Positions 1 through 5,124 of a stretch of DNA of 5,124 nt are shown here, one piece after another (within the stretch, counting starts at the first letter, position 1; every line of letters begins with the position of its first letter). The DNA is from Thermodesulfobacteriota bacterium. Lineage in GTDB: Bacteria > Desulfobacterota > S145-22. The stretch spans positions 1-5,124 of the forward strand of contig JANTFN010000146.1 of assembly GCA_024763435.1 (NCBI GenBank), read 5' to 3'. Under the pieces are notes generated by a model, which worked only from the letters and a program-made list of their open reading frames with translations, did not search any database and was not told where the DNA came from. Position numbers and translations under genes: made by a program.

Positions 1-81
1 CGGGGTTTGATCTGTACTGAACGATAAGAGTATAGCGAATTTTTTCAAATAAAAAAAGTTATTTTTAAGGTAAACTGCGCT
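1..81. other. AT-rich stretch with no identifiable gene
   Basis: All three forward frames hit a stop within the first 27 bases; frame 1 reads eight codons and then TAA at 25-27. This could be the tail of a rightward gene ending just inside the window, but eight residues are too few to identify anything. On the complement there is a TATACT hexamer (complement of about 19-24) with no convincing -35 box at the right distance. I see no tRNA-like fold or start codon with a ribosome binding site here. Confidence 0.4.
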
Positions 82-112
82 AAAAAAGGGGGCTGTTGAA
101 CCAGCCCCCTTT
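82..112 (-). terminator. Rho-independent terminator of fhs
   Basis: GGGGGCTG (88-95) and CAGCCCCC (102-109) form a perfect 8-bp GC-rich stem around a 6-base loop. Three flanking A-T pairs (85-87 with 110-112) can extend it. Read on the minus strand, the stem is followed by six U residues (complement of 82-87), the classic intrinsic terminator layout. It begins about 27 bases past the fhs stop codon. On the plus strand the downstream run is TTTCTCTTT, so weaker termination of rightward transcripts is also possible. This isolates fhs as the last gene of its transcript. Confidence 0.9.
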
Positions 113-133
113 CTCTTTAAATACCGGGTGATT

Positions 134-149
134 GATTGTTAGAACAATC
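134..149. repeat. Small inverted repeat across the fhs stop codon
   Basis: GATTGTT (134-140) and AACAATC (143-149) are perfect 7-base arms separated by two bases. In RNA this would fold as a 6-bp stem with a 4-base loop. The repeat spans the fhs stop codon (TAA, complement of 139-141). It is AT-rich and lacks a following U-run, so it is not a terminator itself; it may slightly stabilise the mRNA 3' end or be chance. Confidence 0.35.
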
Positions 150-1899
150 CTGTAACCTTCCCTGTTTCTGTGTCAACATCCACGCGCCGGTAAGCGGGGT
201 CCGAGGCGGTCCCAGGCATCAGGCTGATGGTGCCTGCCACGGGGCAGAGAAATTTCGCGCCCGAGTAAACCAGGACGTCTCGAATCGGAAGTGTCCATCC
301 CTTAGGGGCACCCTTCAAGGTTGGATCATGACTCAAGCTCAGGTGTGTTTTAACCATCATGGTTGCAAAGTCTTTAAATGCCGGGTCAGATTCAAGCTTT
401 TTGGCTTTAGCCTCCGCTTCCGGAGTCCAGGACGCACCGTCCGCACCATAAACATTTTTGGCGATGGTATCCACACGTTCTCTCAAAGGCATCTCAAGGG
501 GATAGAGAAATTTGAAATCGGTCTCTTCGTTTGCTGCATCCTTGACGGCATCGGCAAGTTCCAGGGCCCCATCACCGCCATTCAGCCAGTGTGTGGAAAC
601 AGCGCATCGCGCTCCTGCCTGCTCTGCGTAACGCTTCACCATATCAATTTCTTCCTGCGTATCCGTATGGAAACTATTGATACAAACAACCGGCTTAATA
701 CCTGACTGTTTGACAATGTTGATATGATGGAGCAGGTTAACCATGCCCTTTTCAAGAAGTCCAAGATTTTGTTCCGTGTAGGCGGAATCGAGGGGACGCC
801 CGGGAACAACTTTCGGACCGCCGCCGTGCATTTTCAGGGCACGAATGGTCGCTGTCAGGACGGAAACGTTCGGTTTGAGGCCGCTGAAACGAGATTTAAC
901 ATTCCAGAACTTTTCAAAACCGATATCGCATCCAAAGCCGCTTTCTGTAACATGATAATCAAACATTTTCAGACCAATTCGGTCTCCGATAATAGAAGAC
1001 TGCCCCACGGCAATATTGGCAAACGGGCCGGCGTGAACCATCACAGGCTGGCCTTCAACGGTCTGGAGCAGGGTGGGGTTGATCGTATTCCGCATCCACG
1101 CGCACATGGCGCCGGCGACATCAAGGTCGCCTGTTGTGACAGGATGCCCGTTTTTATCATAAGCAACAGTAATATTTCCCAGTTTTTCTCTCAGGTCCGG
1201 GAGGTCCCTGACCATGGCGAGAATGGCCATGAGCTCCGAGCTGACCGCGATGGCAAAGTGGGATTCCATCATAAACCCATCCATCTTGCCGCCGATTCCG
1301 ATCACGATATTTCTCAAGGCCTGGGCGCAAAAATCGATAATCCAGCGCATCTCAATATTCCTGGGGTCAATATTGAGGCGTTTGAGATTTTTTTGGGCCA
1401 GAATTTCGTCTGTGTAATTGAATTCATGCTGCATCCTGGAGGTAAGGGCTACCATCGCGAGGTTGTGGGCATTCATAATATCATTGATATCACCCGTAAG
1501 CCCCATGGAAAACTCAGTCAACGGAATGGCCTGGGCGTTTCCGCCACCCGCGGCGCTTCCCTTGATATTCATGGTCGGGCCGCCGGAAGGCTGGCGAATA
1601 CAGCCGCCTACATTTTCCCCGCGTTTTCCCAGGCCTTCAATCAGGCCCATGCTTGTCGTTGTTTTTCCCTCGCCGAGCGGGGTAGGGGTGATCGCGGTTA
1701 CTTCGATATACTTGCCATCGGGACGATCCTTTAAACGATCAATGATTTTCATAAAATCAAGTTTTCCGATTCTTCCGTAAGGCATCATTTCGTCTTTTTC
1801 AAGACCAAGTTCTTCCTGAAGCTGCCACATGGATTTCATGTTTTTTTCTGCGGCTTCTGAAATTTCCCAGTCTGCCATTTTTGTTGCGTCATACGCCAT
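139..1899 (-). CDS. fhs: Formate--tetrahydrofolate ligase (10-formyl-THF synthetase)
   Basis: This cytoplasmic enzyme joins formate to tetrahydrofolate using ATP, giving 10-formyl-THF and ADP. The protein has 586 residues and is full length. The P-loop-like signature TPTPLGEGKTTTS lies at residues 71-83, with Lys79. IRQPSGGP follows at 101-108 and matches the family's REPSLGP-type motif. By alignment from memory with the Moorella enzyme, Phe410 and Trp438 correspond to the two aromatic residues that sandwich the pterin. The protein ends in VTGLF, the usual family C-terminus. It is about 27 residues longer than the 559-residue Moorella form. The extra length includes segments near residues 148-175 and 361-374, and the second resembles the synthetase domain of eukaryotic C1-THF synthase. 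The start is fixed by a strong Shine-Dalgarno. The gene is transcribed alone, with its own promoter and terminator. It could serve acetyl-CoA pathway carbon flow, formate assimilation or purine and formyl-Met synthesis; the window does not decide which. Confidence 0.97.
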   Translation of the reverse strand: MAYDATKMADWEISEAAEKNMKSMWQLQEELGLEKDEMMPYGRIGKLDFMKIIDRLKDRPDGKYIEVTAITPTPLGEGKTTTSMGLIEGLGKRGENVGGCIRQPSGGPTMNIKGSAAGGGNAQAIPLTEFSMGLTGDINDIMNAHNLAMVALTSRMQHEFNYTDEILAQKNLKRLNIDPRNIEMRWIIDFCAQALRNIVIGIGGKMDGFMMESHFAIAVSSELMAILAMVRDLPDLREKLGNITVAYDKNGHPVTTGDLDVAGAMCAWMRNTINPTLLQTVEGQPVMVHAGPFANIAVGQSSIIGDRIGLKMFDYHVTESGFGCDIGFEKFWNVKSRFSGLKPNVSVLTATIRALKMHGGGPKVVPGRPLDSAYTEQNLGLLEKGMVNLLHHINIVKQSGIKPVVCINSFHTDTQEEIDMVKRYAEQAGARCAVSTHWLNGGDGALELADAVKDAANEETDFKFLYPLEMPLRERVDTIAKNVYGADGASWTPEAEAKAKKLESDPAFKDFATMMVKTHLSLSHDPTLKGAPKGWTLPIRDVLVYSGAKFLCPVAGTISLMPGTASDPAYRRVDVDTETGKVTGLF

Positions 1900-1905
1900 A
1901 ACTTT

Positions 1906-1912
1906 CCTCCTT
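1906..1912 (-). promoter_or_regulatory. Ribosome binding site of fhs
   Basis: On the minus strand AAGGAGG lies six bases before the ATG at 1899-1897, close to a perfect match to the 16S rRNA 3' end. It settles the fhs start codon and suggests strong translation. A second perfect GGAGG lies 56 bases further upstream (complement of 1962-1966) with no ATG, GTG or TTG at a usable distance. Confidence 0.9.
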
Positions 1913-2263
1913 AAGGTTAGTGATTTGTTGTTTCAGTTCCTCGTATATTTTGTATTTTAATCCTCCTTTCAATGTAGTATTTTTCTCTGAATTTGAGATG
2001 ATTTTTTAGTGTCAAGAAACTTTATAAATTATAATTTTAGCCTTATTAATTCAAATTAGCACGCTCCATTTTAACACATCTGTCTACTCTGGTTTAATTC
2101 CTTCTTATAAAATATTAGTGAGTGACCTAACATGGTTTTAATTACCTGTCAAGCATTTCCTGTTTTCAGGGGTTCATTTTTGGGTCTTTAGCCCTGTTTC
2201 TGGTTTTTTTGGGTTTTTTCAATCTTCAATTTTTTATCTTCTGGATCTTCTGCCTGTTTTTAC
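1913..2263. other. Divergent intergenic region, AT-rich, no protein gene seen
   Basis: This stretch between fhs and the guaB promoter contains no convincing coding sequence on either strand. The right part (about 2160-2262) is strongly T-rich on the plus strand. It contains CCTG-TTTT-CAGG (2159-2170), a competing CAGGG/CCCTG pairing (2167-2171 with 2192-2196), T-runs at 2204-2210 and 2214-2219, and a tandem ATCTTCTG repeat (2236-2243 and 2245-2252). The left part is the 5' leader of fhs. On the minus strand it has a TTG-initiated 27-residue frame (complement of 1889-1972) that overlaps the fhs start. I do not recognise any known riboswitch class or sRNA here. Confidence 0.6.
2028..2055 (-). 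promoter_or_regulatory. Probable sigma70-type promoter of fhs
   Basis: On the minus strand a perfect -10 box TATAAT (complement of 2028-2033) lies 16 bases after TTTGAA (complement of 2050-2055; four of six matches to TTGACA). TTGAAT with a 15-base spacer is the alternative -35. Transcription would start near 2021, giving a 5' leader of about 120 bases. Other minus-strand TTGACA boxes at the complement of 2010-2015 and 2147-2152 have poor -10 partners. The call rests on consensus matching in an AT-rich region, where chance matches are common. Confidence 0.5.
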
Positions 2264-2292
2264 TTGAAACTTTGTTTTATATAGGTTATAGA
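2264..2292 (+). promoter_or_regulatory. Probable sigma70-type promoter of guaB
   Basis: TTGAAA (2264-2269) and TATAGA (2287-2292) are separated by exactly 17 bases, and both hexamers are close to consensus. Predicted initiation at about 2299-2301 would leave only five to seven bases before the ATG at 2306, a near-leaderless message. This fits the absence of a Shine-Dalgarno before that ATG. If translation instead starts at the ATG at 2327, the leader would be about 27 bases but still without a visible Shine-Dalgarno. Confidence 0.6.
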
Positions 2293-2305
2293 ACTGCTGT
2301 AGTTC
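2291..2305. repeat. Inverted repeat at the guaB transcription start, possible operator
   Basis: GAACT (2291-2295) and AGTTC (2301-2305) are perfect 5-base arms around a 5-base spacer. They run from the last two bases of the -10 box to the base before the ATG. A repressor bound here would block polymerase directly. The arms are short and chance is possible. The GAAC-N7-GTTC spacing does not fit the GAAC-N4-GTTC LexA box, and no PurR-like box is seen. Confidence 0.3.
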
Positions 2306-3802
2306 ATGACATACGTTGATGCTGATATGGAGACAAAAGTGGACGAACGCCCTTTCAGGCTTGCCTATACATTTGAAGATGTTCTGCTGTTACCGAAAGA
2401 ATCTCACGTGCTGCCGGCTGAAACAGATACCCGAACAAAATTTTCACGAAATATTCCCCTGAATACCCCGCTTTGCAGTGCCGCTATGGATACAGTGACA
2501 GAAGCGAGGACGGCCATCGCGATTGCCCGCGAGGGGGGGATCGGGGTAATTCATAAAAACATGACAGTAGAGCGTCAGGCATTACAGGTCGATCAGGTTA
2601 AGAAATCTGAGAGTGGCATGATCGTGGATCCGATAACGATGCATCCGGATCAGACTATCTCGAAGGCGCTGGAAGTTATGCGCCGGTATCGTATTTCCGG
2701 GGTGCCTGTTATTAAAGAAGGCAAACTTGTGGGTATCCTGACAAACAGGGATTTACGTTTTGAAACACGGATGGAGGCGAAAATCTCGTCCGTTATGACA
2801 AAAGAAAACCTGATTACCGTCCCGGTCGGAACAACGCTGGAAGAGGCAAAGCGGATACTCCATGAAAACCGAATAGAAAAACTCCTTGTTGTGGATGAAA
2901 AACAGCGGCTTAAGGGTTTAATTACGATTAAAGATATTGAAAAGATGAGGAAATATCCCTATTCATGCAAGGATACCCTGGGACGATTGCGGGTGGCGGC
3001 AGCCCTCGGTGTGGCCCCCGGCTGGGAAGAGAGGGCCCTTGCCCTGATTGAAAAAGGGGTAGATGCCCTTGTTGTGGATACCGCGCACGGCCATACCGCT
3101 AAGGTTATGAATACTGTCAGGGAATTAAAATCGAGAAACCTGGTATGTGATATCGTAGCGGGAAACGTGGCAACAAAACAGGGGGCCAGGGCATTGATAG
3201 ATATGGGCGTGGATGCCGTTAAGGTAGGCGTGGGGCCAGGCTCTATCTGCACCACGCGGGTTATTGCCGGGATTGGTGTGCCACAGATTACAGCGGTGCT
3301 GGAAACAGCTTCGGTTTGTCGGGATGCGCATGTCCCGCTGATAGCGGATGGGGGTATTAAATTTTCCGGGGATATTACCAAGGCGTTGGCCGCGGGCGCG
3401 GACAGCGTGATGATAGGAAATCTTTTCGCGGGAACGGATGAATCTCCAGGGGAAATTGTTTTGTATCAGGGTAGGAGCTATAAGGTTTACCGGGGAATGG
3501 GGTCTCTCGAAGCCATGAAGGCGGGGAGCAGGGATCGCTATTTTCAGGAGGATATTGAATCGGAATCCAAACTGGTTCCGGAAGGGATTGTTGGGCGTGT
3601 TCCTTATAAAGGGATGCTATCCAGTGTTATCCGGCAGCTTGTTGGCGGCGTGAAATCCGGGATGGGCTACCTGGGCGCAAAAACCCTTAAAGAGCTGAGA
3701 CAAAAAGCGGAATTTATTCAGATTTCTCAGGCTGGATTGCGAGAGAGCCATGTCCATGATGTTATTATTACTAAAGAAGCGCCAAATTATCGTTTAGAGT
3801 GA
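2306..3802 (+). CDS. guaB: Inosine-5'-monophosphate dehydrogenase
   Basis: This enzyme oxidises IMP to XMP with NAD+, the committed step of GMP synthesis, in the cytoplasm and normally as a tetramer. The 498-residue protein has the full architecture. The N-terminal part of the TIM barrel carries YTFEDVLLLP (21-30). A pair of CBS domains (Bateman module, about 105-215) interrupts the barrel, which then resumes. DTAHGH (258-263) lies in the NAD site. GPGSICTTR (310-318) holds catalytic Cys315, and IADGGIKFSGDI (346-357) binds the phosphate. YRGMGS is at 395-400. The mobile flap bears DRYFQ (410-414) with the Arg411-Tyr412 pair, then VPEG. GGVKSGMGY (447-455) follows. No key residue is missing. 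The protein is about ten residues longer than usual at the N-terminus. An in-frame stop at 2300-2302 makes 2306 the earliest start, and Met8 (2327) would give 491 residues, nearer the norm. Neither start has a clear Shine-Dalgarno. guaA is not adjacent; a membrane TPR gene follows after four bases. Confidence 0.97.
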   Translation: MTYVDADMETKVDERPFRLAYTFEDVLLLPKESHVLPAETDTRTKFSRNIPLNTPLCSAAMDTVTEARTAIAIAREGGIGVIHKNMTVERQALQVDQVKKSESGMIVDPITMHPDQTISKALEVMRRYRISGVPVIKEGKLVGILTNRDLRFETRMEAKISSVMTKENLITVPVGTTLEEAKRILHENRIEKLLVVDEKQRLKGLITIKDIEKMRKYPYSCKDTLGRLRVAAALGVAPGWEERALALIEKGVDALVVDTAHGHTAKVMNTVRELKSRNLVCDIVAGNVATKQGARALIDMGVDAVKVGVGPGSICTTRVIAGIGVPQITAVLETASVCRDAHVPLIADGGIKFSGDITKALAAGADSVMIGNLFAGTDESPGEIVLYQGRSYKVYRGMGSLEAMKAGSRDRYFQEDIESESKLVPEGIVGRVPYKGMLSSVIRQLVGGVKSGMGYLGAKTLKELRQKAEFIQISQAGLRESHVHDVIITKEAPNYRLE

Positions 3803-3806
3803 GGCC

Positions 3807-5124
3807 ATGAAAGGTATTATAAGTTATAAAAAATATTTTATAATTTTTATCCTGACAGCCCTCTGTAGTTCCCTCCCTTTTACATCCGCAGCTAATTTAT
3901 TTGCTTCAGCCCCGCCCTCTTATAACGACATTAAACCCTTTTTTTCGGGTTTTCTCCAGGCATGCGCACAAGGTGATCAGGAGAAGGCTGTAAGGGCCGT
4001 CAAGGCGATGGAGCAGTGGAAAGGAAATCATGGGCTTCTTAATGCCCCTGCTTTGTCCCGGGCACTTTTAAAGGTTTTTGAATATTCTCCCCTGTATAAC
4101 ACACAGTCTAAAGCCATGCGTTTGTCAATGATGGCGGAAATTTGCCGCCTCTCCCCGGATTCCCCCTCCCTGCAATGGCTGGTGTTTAAAAAACATTTAA
4201 TTGCCAGACCGTTTGATATTTATCACCTTTTCAAACGTGTTGGTTATCTGTTTGGCGCGATGAAAACGAATCTAACGTGGTCCATCCCGAGGGCAGGAGA
4301 AATCCTGATTGCGCTCATACTGATGTCGTTCATGGTTTCAATTTCGTTTTCGGTAATACTGCTTATTAAGTATTTTTCCTGTCTTATTTTTTATGTTAAA
4401 CGGTTTGTAAGGTTGAGCCTGAATGATTTTTTAGCGGCGCTGCTTATCATCATGGTTCTGTTTTTTCCAGTATATTTGAATATAGGGTTTGCGTGGATGC
4501 CTCTCTTCTGGATGGCCTTAATATGGCTGTTGCTTACGAAGGCCGAAAAAGGGGTTGCCGTTATTCTTCTCCTCGCGTTTATCGGGTTAAGTCTTACCTT
4601 TGGAAGCATTTCAAAGGTTTTGGTTGCTGGGATGAATCAAAAAGCTGAATTGCTGTACAGGGCTAACTATGAACAGATTGATCCGGTGAGCCATGACCGA
4701 TTAAAACGTATTGCGGACAGCAAGGTGCCGGATTCTGAGGTTCTTTTTACCCTTGGGCTTTTAGCGAAACGCAGCGGGGCTTACAGCGATGCCAGGAGTT
4801 ACTACCAGAGAGCCCTCAAGGCGGATGCGGGTTTTTCTGAATGCATGAATAACCTTGGCAATATCTATCTTCTCATGAAAGGGCAGCGGGCCGGCGCCGT
4901 TAAAAAGGCGCGAACCTGGTATAAAAAAGCCATTAAAACCAATCCGACAAGGGCGGAATTTTACTATAATCTGAGTAAAAGTTATCCTCTCCTCCAGGCT
5001 GAAGGAATGCAATACATTGTAAAAGCAAGGGATTACAATCCAGAACTTATCGACAGGTTGACAAAATTAACCTCCCGGAGCCCAAACCAAATCCTGGTTG
5101 ATTGCGCGGTTCCTCAGGAAAGAT
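3807..5124 (+). CDS. Predicted inner-membrane protein with periplasmic TPR repeats (partial, 3' end outside window)
   Basis: I do not recognise this as a named protein. The frame is open from ATG 3807 to the window end, 439 codons, with no stop. The N-terminus looks like a cleavable signal peptide: lysines at 2, 8 and 9, a hydrophobic core at about 10-25, and possible cleavage after TSA near residue 28. LTALC is a poor lipobox because Leu precedes the Cys. Residues 40-160 are soluble and mostly helical. Four membrane segments follow, at about 166-190, 207-224, 226-244 and 249-273. The positive loop KRFVR (198-202) and the lysines at 245 and 248 fall on the cytoplasmic side. This puts both the first domain and the C-terminal part in the periplasm. 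At least two TPR units are visible, about 309-342 (LGLLAKRSGAYSDA then YYQRAL) and 343-381, the latter with about four extra residues after its turn. A degenerate third may follow at 382-412. TPRs usually bind proteins, so a scaffold role is plausible. The gap to guaB is four bases. GAGG overlaps the guaB stop, only two bases from the ATG, suggesting translational coupling. Confidence 0.85.
   Translation, partial: MKGIISYKKYFIIFILTALCSSLPFTSAANLFASAPPSYNDIKPFFSGFLQACAQGDQEKAVRAVKAMEQWKGNHGLLNAPALSRALLKVFEYSPLYNTQSKAMRLSMMAEICRLSPDSPSLQWLVFKKHLIARPFDIYHLFKRVGYLFGAMKTNLTWSIPRAGEILIALILMSFMVSISFSVILLIKYFSCLIFYVKRFVRLSLNDFLAALLIIMVLFFPVYLNIGFAWMPLFWMALIWLLLTKAEKGVAVILLLAFIGLSLTFGSISKVLVAGMNQKAELLYRANYEQIDPVSHDRLKRIADSKVPDSEVLFTLGLLAKRSGAYSDARSYYQRALKADAGFSECMNNLGNIYLLMKGQRAGAVKKARTWYKKAIKTNPTRAEFYYNLSKSYPLLQAEGMQYIVKARDYNPELIDRLTKLTSRSPNQILVDCAVPQER

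Noticed and set aside
136..1734. Long open frames of 189 and 336 codons on the plus strand, opposite fhs
   Set aside because: They lie fully antisense to a clear, full-length fhs, show no family features, and are the usual by-product of codon bias in a conserved gene.
1987..2015. Minus-strand TTGACA (complement of 2010-2015) as the fhs -35 box
   Set aside because: No acceptable -10 hexamer lies at 16-18 bases; the best options match only two positions.
1900..2030. Tetrahydrofolate riboswitch in the fhs leader
   Set aside because: I cannot find the pseudoknot-forming conserved segments. The class is known mainly from Firmicutes folate transport and synthesis genes.
2124..2152. Minus-strand TTGACA (complement of 2147-2152) with TAGGTC 17 bases away as a second fhs promoter
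   Set aside because: The -10 box matches at only three positions. The extended TGT before it is suggestive, but TATAAT at 2028-2033 is a better candidate.
2188..2262. Lysine-rich minus-strand frame of about 22 codons
   Set aside because: It is preceded directly by a stop, has no start codon, and its lysine content only reflects the A-rich strand.
2291..2305. LexA-type SOS box at the guaB start
   Set aside because: The GAAC and GTTC halves are seven bases apart instead of four, and guaB is not a typical SOS gene.
2959..3381. Open frames of 140 and 68 codons on the minus strand inside guaB
   Set aside because: They are antisense to the conserved catalytic part of IMP dehydrogenase and have no recognisable domain or ribosome binding site.
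4391..5012. Minus-strand frames of 72 and 83 codons opposite the membrane TPR gene
   Set aside because: The plus-strand frame has signal peptide, membrane and TPR features over the same bases; the antisense products look random.

Overview
The window looks like chromosome from a bacterium of moderate GC content. The gene content and protein style suggest an anaerobic deltaproteobacterium (Desulfobacterota), such as a sulfate reducer or syntroph. This rests on the form of the formate-tetrahydrofolate ligase and the general look of the membrane TPR protein. It is an inference, not a phylogenetic result.

Layout. Positions 1-81 are an AT-rich stretch with no identifiable gene. A strong hairpin terminator (82-112) closes a leftward gene for formate-tetrahydrofolate ligase (fhs, 139-1899, complete). 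An AT-rich divergent intergenic region of about 400 bases follows (1900-2305). It holds the fhs ribosome binding site, a likely fhs promoter reading left (2028-2055), a T-rich stretch with small hairpins and short repeats, and a likely guaB promoter reading right (2264-2292). IMP dehydrogenase (guaB, 2306-3802, complete) reads right. Four bases after its stop a third gene begins (3807) and runs off the window end still open. It encodes a predicted signal peptide, an alpha-helical domain, four membrane segments and TPR repeats predicted to lie in the periplasm. I do not recognise it as a named protein.

How the genes relate. Fhs makes 10-formyl-tetrahydrofolate from formate, either for the methyl branch of the Wood-Ljungdahl pathway or for biosynthesis, including two formyl transfers in purine synthesis. 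GuaB converts the purine product IMP to XMP on the way to GMP. The divergent arrangement therefore pairs one-carbon and purine metabolism, though co-regulation is only a possibility. The TPR membrane gene is probably co-transcribed with guaB, and its role is unknown.

I see no insertion sequence, CRISPR array, tRNA, rRNA, phage gene or defence system. The points most worth a second look are the membrane TPR protein, the eukaryote-like features of Fhs, the near-leaderless guaB promoter with a dyad at its start site, and the doubled Shine-Dalgarno sequence before fhs.
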